In this document: in pieces, positions 9,910 to 18,603 of the stretch
Layout of the letters: each line of letters starts with the position of its first letter
How positions within the stretch are numbered: the stretch's first letter is position 1
Program-made: the position numbers and the translations under genes
The notes under the pieces: model-generated
The model's database searches: none
Seen by the model: only the letters and a program-made list of their open reading frames with translations
What the model was told of the DNA's origin: nothing
NCBI GenBank assembly: GCA_017519405.1
Contig: JAFWSH010000027.1
Span: forward strand, 1-64,000
Reading direction: 5' to 3'
DNA: 64,000 nt
DNA from: Clostridia bacterium
GTDB lineage: Bacteria; Bacillota; Clostridia; Christensenellales; Aristaeellaceae

Positions 9910-11451
9910 TCAGTTCTGGATGATGGTAACCTCGGAGCCGGTCCAGGTCACGGTGTAGTTGCCGGGAGCGGCGAAGACGATGTTGTTGTCGGGGTTGTCG
10001 GCGCCCAGATCCTTCACCAGATCAGCACCGGTGGTGACCTGCGCGAAGCCCTTGTCGGTATCCCAGCTGCCGGGATTCACGATGCGGCCGCCCATGTAGT
10101 CGCTCTCAGGCACATCCAGGGTCAGGGTGTAGGAGCCGTCGTCGCCCTTCTTGAAGTAGAAGGTGTCGGTGTCGTCCGCGTTGTTCCAGCCGTTCCAGGC
10201 GCCCACGAAGAGCAGAGCCGAGGTGTCCAGGTCGAACAGGCTGACCATCTTGTCCTCATAGTTCTGCAGCGCGGCCTTCAGGTCCTCATCGCTGGTGGCA
10301 ACCTTCACCTCTTCGCCGATGACCTTGGCGATATCCCACCAGGAGCCGTGGATGGCGCCCTGCACAACGCCGTATTTCTTCTGCTCGTAAACAGCCTTCA
10401 GGATGGGATCATTGGCCACTTCCTCGTTGGCCTGAGCAGCCAGGTTCGCGGGGCCCCAGCCCTTGGCGGTATGCCGCTCCAGGGAGCACTTCTCGCCGGT
10501 GAGGTACTGGGCCAGCAGGTGCAGCGCAGCGGCCTTGGCGGGATCCACCTGGGGCTTGACGCCCATCAGCTTGAAGCCGAAGAAGCTGCCCAGGTGATAG
10601 GACTGGCCGTCCACCTCGAAGGAGGGCAGGTCAGCAACGCCCATGTGGTCGCCCAGGATGGCCTCGATGTCCTTGGAAGCCCAGGTGCCGGTCACCACGA
10701 TGGCAGCGCCATTGGCGAAGGCAGAGGCCTCGGAGCTGGAAACATGGTAGGGGGAGGTGACCAGCTTCTGCATGCCCTTGACGGCAATCAGGCCCTTGTC
10801 GCTGTTGAAGGTGTCATGCACCTCGGTGAAGACGCCGGAGTCGTCGGCGTTCCACTGAGAGATGCAGCCCGTGCCGAAGAAGAAGGAAGCCAGATACCAG
10901 GCGGAGGACTGCATCTCGAAGGCGAAGTTCTTCTGGGCTTTCTCGCAGTCAGCGATCAGCGCCTCCAGGGAGTCGATGTCCTCCTCGGGGATGACGGTGT
11001 TGTCGTAGTACATGAAGTAGCCGTTGTCAGCGGTCAGCGGATAGGCAAACATATTGCCGTCAGCGGTGGTCACAGCGGCCACGGCGTCCGCGTCGGTGCT
11101 CTCCTGCACGGTCTGCTGCGCACGGGTGCCCAGCTTGGCCAGAGCGCCGGCCTGCACCAGACGGGCGAACTGATCCTGTGCGAAGCAGAAGATGTCGCCG
11201 CCGGCCTCCACGTCGGTGACCATCTGGGTGGCGGCGTCGCCCTCACCCACGGCCTCGATGGTGGCGTTGAAGGTAATGCCTTCGGTGTTGGTGGCGTTGA
11301 AGTCCTCGATCTGCTGCTTGGTCAGGTCAACGATCTCGTTGGCGACCCACACCTTGATGTCATAGGTGCCGGCCAGACCGTCCGCCGTAGCCACAGGCAT
11401 CATTCCGATGGCCATGACCAGCGCCAGCACGATTGCGAGCAATTTCTTCAT
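9910..11451 (-). CDS. malE: Maltodextrin-binding protein with C-terminal SusE-like domain
   Basis: 513 aa. Residues 1-23 are a signal peptide (KK, hydrophobic core, cut near ATA-DG) with no lipobox Cys, unlike most Gram-positive binding proteins. About 28-405 are the type 1 MalE fold (IKVWVANE, GDAATQMVTDV, FAYPLTADNGYFMYYD, GAAIVVTGTW). From about 413 to the end lies an extra 100-residue beta-sandwich: FVGAWNGWN, GSYTLTLDVPE, then PDNNIVFAAPGNYTVTW. This strand order and the Trp/Asn motif recall the starch-binding modules of Bacteroidota SusE/SusF or a CBM. It should capture malto-oligosaccharides outside the cell, perhaps with help from the added module. First gene of the operon, with a consensus-like promoter. 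Confidence 0.92.
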   Translation of the reverse strand: MKKLLAIVLALVMAIGMMPVATADGLAGTYDIKVWVANEIVDLTKQQIEDFNATNTEGITFNATIEAVGEGDAATQMVTDVEAGGDIFCFAQDQFARLVQAGALAKLGTRAQQTVQESTDADAVAAVTTADGNMFAYPLTADNGYFMYYDNTVIPEEDIDSLEALIADCEKAQKNFAFEMQSSAWYLASFFFGTGCISQWNADDSGVFTEVHDTFNSDKGLIAVKGMQKLVTSPYHVSSSEASAFANGAAIVVTGTWASKDIEAILGDHMGVADLPSFEVDGQSYHLGSFFGFKLMGVKPQVDPAKAAALHLLAQYLTGEKCSLERHTAKGWGPANLAAQANEEVANDPILKAVYEQKKYGVVQGAIHGSWWDIAKVIGEEVKVATSDEDLKAALQNYEDKMVSLFDLDTSALLFVGAWNGWNNADDTDTFYFKKGDDGSYTLTLDVPESDYMGGRIVNPGSWDTDKGFAQVTTGADLVKDLGADNPDNNIVFAAPGNYTVTWTGSEVTIIQN

Positions 11452-11646
11452 GAAAACTCCTCCTTAAATTGTTGCGGTTTCCCGCTATTTCCCAGCCGGA
11501 TTTTTCCGGCAGAGGGGACCGGTTGTTGTGGCAGGGAAGACCTGCTCCACGAAAAAGCAAAACGCCTGCACGCCCTGCTTCCCATGCTCCTCCTTGATCG
11601 GGGGATGTATGAAGAGTTGAAGATCGTTCCCAAATTCCACAAACGC

Positions 11647-11675
11647 ATTGTAGCACAAACCGGCCCCCTTGTCCA
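11647..11675 (-). promoter_or_regulatory. SigA-type promoter of the malE operon
   Basis: On the minus strand: -35 TGGACA (11670-11675), 17 bp, -10 TACAAT (11647-11652). It leaves a 5' leader of about 190 nt before malE. The leader contains a hairpin-prone TTTTTCCGG/CCGGAAAAA stretch near 11500, but no named riboswitch was recognised. Confidence 0.75.
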
Positions 11676-11767
11676 TATCTGCGGACGATTTTTTTCATAT
11701 GCACCGGATTGACAGGCCGGCACGCTGATGAAATGTGGGCCGACACCTTTCGGAAACAGCGGGTTGG

Positions 11768-11776
11768 TGCTATAAT
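11768..11776 (+). promoter_or_regulatory. Extended -10 promoter of the 11806 gene
   Basis: TGCTATAAT with TATAAT at 11771-11776. The -35 region (TTTCGG) is poor, so recognition would rely on the TGn extension. It lies 30 bp before the ATG. Confidence 0.5.
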
Positions 11777-11805
11777 GGGTTATCGTCAGAAGGAGGAAGG
11801 CAGCG

Positions 11806-12867
11806 ATGGCACGGGTTGGGATCATCACCTTTCTGCACAATGAGAATTGCGGATCCAGCCTGCAGGCCTGGGCTTTGCAGGAAACCCTGCGGGAAATGGG
11901 GCATGACCCACTGGGTCTGGATTATCGCCCAAGCACGCGGGAAAAGGTCCGGAATCTGCTGACATCCGGCAACTCGCCGGCGGTGGCGCTGGACAGCCTG
12001 CGGCGCAAGCAGGGCAGGGGCGAGCGGAATACGGAGGGATTCCGGCGGTTTCGGGAGGAGCACCTGACGCTCTCCGCCCCCTGCAAGGACCGGCAGGCGC
12101 TGGCGAGGGCCGCGGCAGACTGTGATGTACTGCTGTGCGGCAGCGATCAGATCTGGTCGCCGGAGTGGCTGAATCCGGTTTATTTCCTTAATTTTGCCGC
12201 TGAGGGACAGCGCAGGGTGAGCTATGCGCCCTCCCTGGGCCTTCAGGTGATCCCACCGGCCCGGAAGGCCCGCATCATGCAGCGCCTGCTGCGCCCCTTC
12301 GACGCCCTCTCCGTCCGGGAGGCGGAGGGCCAGGGGATCATCCGGGAGCTCCTGCCGGACCGGGATGTGGCCGTGGTGCCGGACCCGGTGCTGCTCCTCA
12401 GCCGGGAGCACTGGCTGCAGCAGGTGGGTAACCCGCCGGAGAAGCGCACCATGGCAGCGTATTTCCTGAAGGACGAGCCGGCCCACTGGGAGCAGGCGGA
12501 GCAGCTGGCCAGGGAGAAGCGGCTGACGCTGGTTCCCCTGGCGGTAACCCCGGGCGGCAGGGAACTGGCTCACGCCATTGCGAACCCGGACCCGGTGGCC
12601 TGGCTCAAAGCGCTGGCAGGCGCCCAGGCGGTGATCACGGACTCCTTCCACGGCGCAGCCATGGCGGCGATTCTCGGCAAGCCCCTCACCGTCTGCCGCC
12701 GGTGGAAGAACGATGACCCGGCATCAAAAAACAGCCGGATCGATCAGCTGATGCGGCTGGCGGGGTGGACCCGGGATGGGGAATGCCTGCCCGGCGAGCA
12801 GGTGGACCAGAGCCTGGCGCGGGAGCGGGAACGGGGCCTGGACTGGCTCCGGGAGGCCGTGGGCTGA
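11806..12867 (+). CDS. Polysaccharide pyruvyl transferase family protein
   Basis: 353 aa. The N terminus VGIITFLHNENCGSSLQAWAL, then DCDVLLCGSDQIWSPEW, VSYAPSLG, SVREAEG, VPDPVLLL and ITDSFHGAAMA form the standard motif series of PF04230 (CsaB/WcaK-like). Family members move pyruvate from PEP to hydroxyls of cell-surface sugars, or occur with Fe-S partners in Clostridia. This protein has no ferredoxin domain. No glycan biosynthesis genes flank it, so the acceptor is unknown. AAGGAGGAAGG precedes the start. Its stop directly abuts the stop of the convergent RluA gene with no intergenic base and no visible terminator. Confidence 0.87.
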   Translation: MARVGIITFLHNENCGSSLQAWALQETLREMGHDPLGLDYRPSTREKVRNLLTSGNSPAVALDSLRRKQGRGERNTEGFRRFREEHLTLSAPCKDRQALARAAADCDVLLCGSDQIWSPEWLNPVYFLNFAAEGQRRVSYAPSLGLQVIPPARKARIMQRLLRPFDALSVREAEGQGIIRELLPDRDVAVVPDPVLLLSREHWLQQVGNPPEKRTMAAYFLKDEPAHWEQAEQLAREKRLTLVPLAVTPGGRELAHAIANPDPVAWLKALAGAQAVITDSFHGAAMAAILGKPLTVCRRWKNDDPASKNSRIDQLMRLAGWTRDGECLPGEQVDQSLARERERGLDWLREAVG

Positions 12868-13740
12868 TCAGCTCCGCATCAGGGCCGCCAGAGTCTCCGG
12901 CAGGGGGGACGAGAGATGTACGCTTTCCCCATTCAGGGTGGGGAAGGTGATCTCTGCGGAGTGCAGGGCAAAACGGCCCGGCAGATCCGGCGACTCGGTG
13001 CCGTAGAGAAAATCACCAAATACGGGACAGCCCAGGGCGGACAGATGCACCCGGATCTGGTGGGTGCGCCCGGTCTCCAGCTCCAGCCGGAGAAGCGCCC
13101 GGTCTCCCCGGACCTGCTCCACCCGGTAGCGGGTGAGGCAAGGCTTTCCGTCCCGGCGGCATTCACGGCGGATGGTGGCGCCATCCGCTTTTCCTATGGG
13201 AAAATCAATCACGCCTTCCTCCGCCGGGGGAAGACCGTCGGTGACCGCCAGATAAACCCGGCGAAAGAGGTCCGTATGCAGATGCCGCTGCATCCGGGCC
13301 TGCTCCTCCCCGGTGAGGGCCACGGCCATCAGGCCGCTGGTGCCCTTGTCAAGACGGTTTACGGGCCGGTACACAAAACCCTCCGGGCAGCCCAGCTGCC
13401 AGTAGAGCGCGTTTTCCAGAGAGTCGTCGGGATGGTTCTTGCCGCTCTGGCTGGCCAGGGGAGCCGGCTTGTCCACAATCAAAAGATCCCCGCCCCGCCA
13501 GGCGATGGGGATCTCCAGCGCGTAAGGCCGCGGAAGAAAGGCCGGGGCGGCCGTCTCCGGAAGAAGACTGACCACATCCCCGGCCGCAACGGGATCCATA
13601 GTCCGGGCAGGCTCGCCGTTCAACAGGATCCGGCCGTTCCACTTCGCCCTGCGGATGGCGCTGCTGCTCAGCTGCAGGGCGCTGCGGAGGACGGTGCCCA
13701 GGCGCTGCCCGTCCTCCGCGGATGTCACTGTGTATTGCAT
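12868..13740 (-). CDS. RluA-family 23S rRNA pseudouridine synthase
   Basis: 290 aa. Residues 1-65 make an S4-like RNA-binding domain (LSSSAIRRAKWNGRILLNG). The catalytic domain holds RLDKGTSGLM, whose Asp is the nucleophile for uridine isomerisation, followed by RRVYLAVTDG, GRTHQIRVHLSALGCPVFGDFLYG and FALHSAEITF. It converts specific uridines in rRNA (RluC/RluD type), but paralog and site cannot be assigned. It lies 23 bp downstream of the secreted SH3 paralogs on the same strand and may share their transcript. No obvious strong Shine-Dalgarno beyond a modest AGGACCGATG. Confidence 0.93.
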   Translation of the reverse strand: MQYTVTSAEDGQRLGTVLRSALQLSSSAIRRAKWNGRILLNGEPARTMDPVAAGDVVSLLPETAAPAFLPRPYALEIPIAWRGGDLLIVDKPAPLASQSGKNHPDDSLENALYWQLGCPEGFVYRPVNRLDKGTSGLMAVALTGEEQARMQRHLHTDLFRRVYLAVTDGLPPAEEGVIDFPIGKADGATIRRECRRDGKPCLTRYRVEQVRGDRALLRLELETGRTHQIRVHLSALGCPVFGDFLYGTESPDLPGRFALHSAEITFPTLNGESVHLSSPLPETLAALMRS

Positions 13741-13763
13741 GTCATCGGTCCTGCATCACAAGA

Positions 13764-14960
13764 TCAGTTGATCTCAATAAAGCTCTCGAAGTGCGTGTCC
13801 GCGTTGATGGTGCGGGTGATGGAGTAGGCGTGGGACCACTGGGCCGCGCCGTAGTTGATGACCCACCCGGAGGGGTAGGAGTAAGCGGAGGTGACGGTGA
13901 TCTTGGTGCCGGCCTTCACATAGCCGTCCTTGGCGTTGGAGTAACCGCCGCCGGAGAAGCTGCAGTTGTAGCAGGTCACATGGTAGGTCTTGTCGCCGAA
14001 GATGGGTTCGTAGGTCATGGAGGTGTTCAGATCGTTCACCACAAACTGCTCAAAGACCACGTTGGAGTACAGCTCGGTCTCGTTGAGCTTCCACCCCCGG
14101 ACAGACTTGTCCTTGGGGATGATGGCCCGCACCTTGGCGCTGACGCGTCCGCCCTGCTCTGCCGCGTTGGTGGCGAAGTTGGTGTAGTCGTTGGTGAAGT
14201 CAAAGGGATCCCGGTGCCAGCCGCCGCCGCCGGTGGTGCCGGACTTGAGGTGGCAGAACTCCGCACGCTGGAGCGTCAGCAGCAGCTGTGCCCCGGTGCG
14301 GGCAGCCTGGATGTCCCCCGGGCTCAGCAGCGTCTGACTGGTGCCCTTGCTGAAGACAACCTCCACGGTGAAGCTCTGGTCAAACTTGGTCATGCGGAGA
14401 ATGCGGACGGTTTTCAGGAAGTCGTAGCGCACGCCGTTGATGACCCAGTAGGCCACCTGCTGTCCCCGGGGAATCTGGGCGGTGATGACCATGTTGTCCT
14501 CCGGGGTGACGGTGGTTGTGGTCATCTCCGGCCCGGTGGCATTGTTCTTTTTGTCTGCGGTCTGAATCACGGCGCCCACCGCGGTGAGGGTGTAACTGCC
14601 GTCCTGCTGCTGGGGATGAGGTGCAGCCTGCGTTTCGGCGGCAGGGGCGGCCGTGGGTTCGGCCGGCGCAGGGTCAGACTGGGTCTGCGCCACCGTGACG
14701 GGCGTATGGGAGAGGTAGCGCCACAGCACCAGGCCGGAGTATCCCGAGAAGGTGACATAGGCGCAAATGTCGGTGGACTTCTCAGGGTCGGGAATCACGG
14801 GGATGCCATTGGGGATGGTGGTCAGCACCTGATTGGTCTGCTCATCCCGCAGGGAGAGGGCAGAGCCGTCGCCTGTGTTGACATAGTAGGTGTCCGCCAG
14901 GGCGGGCACGCAGCCCATGAGCAGCATGGCGCAGAGAAGAAGAGCCAGCAGACGTTTCAT
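13764..14960 (-). CDS. Secreted SH3-like protein, long paralog
   Basis: 398 aa. Signal peptide 1-22; LLMGC could be a loose lipobox, but ALA-D is an equally good signal peptidase I site. Residues about 24-88 form a bacterial SH3-like domain (DGSALSLRDEQTNQVLTTIP ... GLVLWRYLS). A Pro/Ala/Gln linker (about 92-118) precedes a beta-rich domain with NGVRYDFLKTVRILRMTKFD, closely matched in the neighbour. A final 65 residues (KTYHVTCYNCSFSGGGYSNAKDG to the end) resemble an InlB-repeat-like or Cys-bearing beta module that the neighbour lacks. It is probably cell-wall-associated. Second gene of a tandem pair 20 bp apart. Confidence 0.75.
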   Translation of the reverse strand: MKRLLALLLCAMLLMGCVPALADTYYVNTGDGSALSLRDEQTNQVLTTIPNGIPVIPDPEKSTDICAYVTFSGYSGLVLWRYLSHTPVTVAQTQSDPAPAEPTAAPAAETQAAPHPQQQDGSYTLTAVGAVIQTADKKNNATGPEMTTTTVTPEDNMVITAQIPRGQQVAYWVINGVRYDFLKTVRILRMTKFDQSFTVEVVFSKGTSQTLLSPGDIQAARTGAQLLLTLQRAEFCHLKSGTTGGGGWHRDPFDFTNDYTNFATNAAEQGGRVSAKVRAIIPKDKSVRGWKLNETELYSNVVFEQFVVNDLNTSMTYEPIFGDKTYHVTCYNCSFSGGGYSNAKDGYVKAGTKITVTSAYSYPSGWVINYGAAQWSHAYSITRTINADTHFESFIEIN

Positions 14961-14980
14961 GATTCATCGCTCCTTCCGGA

Positions 14981-15988
14981 TCAGTAGTACTTGTAGCTGG
15001 ACCCGCCCAGGATGGGTTCGTAGGTCATGGAGACATTCAGGGTATGTACCAGAAACTCGTTGATGTTGACGTTGGGATAGACCTCCGTGGCATTGAACTT
15101 CCAGCCCCTGACGGTTCTGGCGGTTTTCACGGCAGTGCCGGCCACGGGGGAGGGGGCGCTGCCGGTGTTATCGGCCTTGATCCGGAAAGTCATCTGACCG
15201 CCGGTTTCCTGTTCGCCGGTGGCCCGGTTCTTGTAGTCATGGGTGAAGTCGAAGGCCCGGATCCAGCCGCCGCCGCTGTGGCCATTGGCCTTCACGTGGC
15301 TCAGCTTGCACTTTGTGGTCGTGACGGCGGTCTGTTCACCCGTGCGGGCGGATTGGATCGTCTCCGGCGACAGCAGGGTTTCGGGCTGGGTGGTGGTGAA
15401 GACCACCTCCACGGTGAAGCTCGCGTCAAACTTGGTCATGCGCAGGATGCGCACCGTCTTGAGGAAGTCGTAGCGGACACCGTTGATGACCCAGTAGTCA
15501 ACCTTGGCGTTCTTGGGAATCTGGGCCGTGATGTTCACATTGTCTTGTGCGGTCACCACCATCTCCTGTACGCCGGCCTGCTTGGAATTCACCGGTGTGA
15601 TCAGGGCACCGACAGCTGTGAGTTGGTAGCTCCCCTCGGGAAGAGAAGGGGCTTCCGTGGCGGAAGGCGCGGGCTGCGGATCAGCCGGCTGGGGCTTTTG
15701 GGCGTCCGGGAGCATGGCGGGGTTGGTCCGGGAGAGATAGCGCCACAGCACCAGGCCAGACTGCCCCGCGAAGGTGACGTAGGCGCAGATGTCCGTGGAC
15801 TTGTTGGGATCCGGCACCAGCGGGATGCCGTAGGGGATGGTGGTGAGCACCTCGTTGGTGGCCTCATCCCGCACGGAAAGGGGACTGCCGTCCTCCGTCA
15901 CCACGTAGTAGGTGTCAGCCAATGCCGGACAGGCGGAGAGAACCAGCAAAATGCAAAGCAGAAGGGCAAGCCATCTTCTCATCAGCAA
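14981..15988 (-). CDS. Secreted SH3-like protein, short paralog
   Basis: 335 aa. Signal peptide with LSAC, a good lipobox, followed by PALA-D. Membrane anchoring is therefore plausible. SH3-like domain about 26-92, Pro-rich linker (QKPQPADPQPAPSATEAP) and the same beta-rich domain containing NGVRYDFLKTVRILRMTKFD as the downstream gene. It stops at MTYEPILGGSSYKYY, exactly where the paralog continues for another 65 residues, so it is either an ancestral short form or a truncated duplicate. It has AGGAGG before the ATG and a TATAAT (16043-16048, minus strand) upstream. Confidence 0.75.
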   Translation of the reverse strand: MLMRRWLALLLCILLVLSACPALADTYYVVTEDGSPLSVRDEATNEVLTTIPYGIPLVPDPNKSTDICAYVTFAGQSGLVLWRYLSRTNPAMLPDAQKPQPADPQPAPSATEAPSLPEGSYQLTAVGALITPVNSKQAGVQEMVVTAQDNVNITAQIPKNAKVDYWVINGVRYDFLKTVRILRMTKFDASFTVEVVFTTTQPETLLSPETIQSARTGEQTAVTTTKCKLSHVKANGHSGGGWIRAFDFTHDYKNRATGEQETGGQMTFRIKADNTGSAPSPVAGTAVKTARTVRGWKFNATEVYPNVNINEFLVHTLNVSMTYEPILGGSSYKYY

Positions 15989-16102
15989 AACCTCCTTCGA
16001 TATATTCTGATCTGGCAGGAACAGGTGCAGGCTTGCTTGTCAATTATACCGTATATTGGAAGTATACCATGCTTTCAATGCTTTGTCCATAGCAAAAAGC
16101 GC

Positions 16103-16131
16103 TGTACAATCGCCTCGAAATTGTGTATAAT
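16103..16131 (+). promoter_or_regulatory. Promoter of the flavodiiron-hisS-aspS operon
   Basis: -35 TGTACA (16103-16108), 17 bp, -10 TATAAT (16126-16131). The leader before the ATG at 16166 is only about 28 nt, which leaves no room for a T-box upstream of the first gene. Confidence 0.65.
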
Positions 16132-16165
16132 ATCCGGGCACATGACACATCAAGGAGGAAGAACC

Positions 16166-17320
16166 ATGCCGGGCAGTGCGTTCCGCTATGTGGGCGTCAA
16201 TGACCATGATATCGATCTCTTCGAGGGGCAGTACGAGGTGCCCTCCGGAATGAGCTACAACAGCTGGGTGATCCTGGACGAGAAGGTCTGCGTGATGGAC
16301 ACGGTGGACCGCTCCTTCGCCGGGGAGTATCTGGACCGGGTGCGCACCGAGCTGGCGGGCCGGGAGCCCGACTACCTGGTGGTCTCCCATGTGGAGCCCG
16401 ACCATGCCTCCTCCCTTCAGGCCTTCCTGGACGAGTGGCCCCGGGTGACGCTGGTGGGCAACGCCAAGACCTTCCAGCTGCTGGAGAACTATTTCCTGCT
16501 CAAGGATACCGCCCGTCTGACGGTGAAGGACGGGGACACCCTCTCCCTGGGCAGCCATACCCTGCGCTTCATCACCGCCCCCATGGTCCACTGGCCCGAG
16601 GTGATGATGACATTTGAGGAGAGCGAGGGCGTGTTCTTCTCCGCCGATGCTTTCGGCCAATTCGGCGCACCGGACCTGGTCCCGGAGTGGGACGACGACG
16701 AGGCCCGCCGCTACTACCTGAACATCGTGGGCAAGTACGGCCCGCAGGTGCAGGCAGTGCTGAAGAAGGCCGGGACGCTGGGCATCCGGGAGATCCTGCC
16801 CCTCCACGGGCCGGTTCTGGCAGGGGAGGCCATCGGCCACGCCCTGGAGAAGTACCAGATCTGGTCCACCTACGCGGTGGAGGACGAGGGCGTGCTCATC
16901 GCCTACGCCTCCCTCCACGGCAACACCGCCGCCGCGGCGGAGAAGCTGGCGGACATCCTGGACGGGAAGGGCTGTCCGGACGTGGTGCTGGCGGACCTGG
17001 CCCGGGTGGATCCGGCGGAGGTGCTGGCCTTCGCCTTCCGCTTCGGGAAGATCGTGATGTGCGCCTCCACCTACAACGCGGGCCTGATGCCCTTCATGGA
17101 GGATTTCCTCCACCATCTGAAGGCGAAAAACTGGCAGAAGCGCACCGTGGGCCTGGTGGAGAACGGCTCCTGGGCGCCCATGGCGGCGAAGACCATGCGG
17201 GAGCTGCTGGCCGGGATGAAGGAAATCACGGTGCTGGAGCCGGCGGTGACCATCAAGGGCGCCCCGAAGACCACCGACATCCCCGCCCTGGAGGCCCTGG
17301 CCGACGCACTGATGCAGTAA
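16166..17320 (+). CDS. fprA: Flavodiiron protein (A-type flavoprotein)
   Basis: 384 aa. The start at ATG 16166 has CAAGGAGGAAG upstream. The metallo-beta-lactamase domain (1-240) keeps the non-haem diiron ligands: H75-x-E77-x-D79-H80 in SHVEPDHASS, H142 in MVHWPE, D161 in SADAFGQFG and H214 in LPLHGP. The flavodoxin domain starts about 243 (VLIAYASLHGNTAAAAEKLA) and binds FMN. Such proteins reduce O2 to water or NO to N2O in anaerobes, using rubredoxin or NADH:rubredoxin reductase as donor. No such partner is adjacent. It is the first gene of an operon with hisS (14 bp apart), which is metabolically unrelated. Confidence 0.95.
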   Translation: MPGSAFRYVGVNDHDIDLFEGQYEVPSGMSYNSWVILDEKVCVMDTVDRSFAGEYLDRVRTELAGREPDYLVVSHVEPDHASSLQAFLDEWPRVTLVGNAKTFQLLENYFLLKDTARLTVKDGDTLSLGSHTLRFITAPMVHWPEVMMTFEESEGVFFSADAFGQFGAPDLVPEWDDDEARRYYLNIVGKYGPQVQAVLKKAGTLGIREILPLHGPVLAGEAIGHALEKYQIWSTYAVEDEGVLIAYASLHGNTAAAAEKLADILDGKGCPDVVLADLARVDPAEVLAFAFRFGKIVMCASTYNAGLMPFMEDFLHHLKAKNWQKRTVGLVENGSWAPMAAKTMRELLAGMKEITVLEPAVTIKGAPKTTDIPALEALADALMQ

Positions 17321-17334
17321 TGGAGGAGAGAGTC

Positions 17335-18600
17335 ATGTTGACGCAAGCGCCGCGCGGAACGCGCGATGTCCTGCCGGCGGACAGCTACCGCTGGCAATAT
17401 CTGGAGAGCAGGATGCGGACCGCGGCCGCCCAGGCAGGCTTCCGTGAGGTGAGGACCCCCGTGTTCGAGCACACGGAGCTTTTCCTGCGGGGCGTGGGGG
17501 ACACCACCGACATCGTGCAGAAGGAGATGTACACCTTCAAGGACAAGGGCGACCGCTCCATCACCCTCAAGCCGGAGGGCACGGCGGGGGCGGTTCGGGC
17601 GCTGCTGGAGCACAACCTCTACGCGGACGCCCTGCCCTGCAAGATGTACTATCTGAACGCCCCCATCTTCCGCTATGAGGCCCCCCAGTCCGGGCGGCTG
17701 CGGGAGCACCACCAGTTCGGCATGGAGTGCTTCGGCGCGGCGGACGCCACGGCGGACGCGGAGCTGATTCTGCTGGCCTACCGGCTGCTCAGCGGCCTGG
17801 GGGTGAGCAACCTGTCGGTGAACATCAACTCCATCGGCTGTCCCAAGTGCCGCCCCGCCTATCACGCCCGGCTGAAGGAGTTCCTGGCGGGGAAGGTGGA
17901 GAGCCTGTGCGCCGACTGCAAGAACCGCTTTGAGCGCAACCCCCTGCGGGTGCTGGACTGCAAGGTGCCCTCCTGCCAGGAGCAGGTGAAGGACGCCCCC
18001 AGCATGCTGGACTGCCTGTGCGATGAGTGCCGGGCGCACTTTGAGAAGCTCCAGGCCTGCCTGCGCACCGCCGGGATTCCCTTCGCCATCGACAGCCGGA
18101 TCGTCCGGGGCCTGGACTACTACACCAAGACGGTGTTTGAGCTCATCACGAAGACGCCCCAGGGCAACCTGACGGTGTGCGGCGGCGGGCGCTATGACAA
18201 CCTGGTGGAGCAGCTGGGTGGCGATCCCCTGCCTGCGGTGGGCTTCGGCATGGGCCTGGAGCGCGTGCTGATGCTCCTGGAGGGGGAGGGCATCGAGCTG
18301 CCCAAACCGGCGCTGCTGGACGTGTTTGTCACCTACATGGGGGAGCATGAGCTGAAGGCCTTCGCGCTGGTGGAGCGCCTGCGCGCCGCCGGGCTGAAGG
18401 CGGACATGGACCACTGCGGCCGGAGCCTGAAGGCCCAGTTCAAGTACGCCAACAAGACCGGCGCGGCCTTCACCGCCACCATCGGCGACGAGGAGGCGGC
18501 GAACGGAACGGTCAAGCTGAAGAACATGGTCACGCGCGAGGAGCGGACCGTGGCCGTGAACGAAGCGCCAGCAGCCGTGCGGACGATGACGGAGGAATGA
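17335..18600 (+). CDS. hisS: Histidyl-tRNA synthetase
   Basis: 421 aa, class II synthetase. Start ATG 17335 with TGGAGGAGAG upstream gives the canonical QAPRGTRDVLP. Motif 2 region LKPEGTAGAVRALLEH, histidine-A loop RGLDYYTKTVFE and CGGGRYDNL plus motif 3 GFGMGLERV are present. The C-terminal anticodon-binding domain begins about 325 (LDVFVTYMGEHELKAF). It charges tRNA-His in the cytosol. A Cys-rich insert (CADCKNRF, CLCDECRAHF) is seen in many Clostridia. The hisS-x-aspS order is the usual Firmicutes arrangement. No T-box is evident. Confidence 0.97.
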   Translation: MLTQAPRGTRDVLPADSYRWQYLESRMRTAAAQAGFREVRTPVFEHTELFLRGVGDTTDIVQKEMYTFKDKGDRSITLKPEGTAGAVRALLEHNLYADALPCKMYYLNAPIFRYEAPQSGRLREHHQFGMECFGAADATADAELILLAYRLLSGLGVSNLSVNINSIGCPKCRPAYHARLKEFLAGKVESLCADCKNRFERNPLRVLDCKVPSCQEQVKDAPSMLDCLCDECRAHFEKLQACLRTAGIPFAIDSRIVRGLDYYTKTVFELITKTPQGNLTVCGGGRYDNLVEQLGGDPLPAVGFGMGLERVLMLLEGEGIELPKPALLDVFVTYMGEHELKAFALVERLRAAGLKADMDHCGRSLKAQFKYANKTGAAFTATIGDEEAANGTVKLKNMVTREERTVAVNEAPAAVRTMTEE

Positions 18601-18603
18601 AGC

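Noticed and set aside
11540..11575. Possible CcpA/MalR operator in the malE leader (GCAAAACGCCTGCA)
   Set aside because: Only one half matches GCAAAACG; the other half diverges too much to call.
16132..17334. T-box riboswitch for hisS-aspS
   Set aside because: No NGGUGGNA antiterminator or specifier hairpin is visible in the short leader, and hisS follows the flavodiiron gene by 14 bp.
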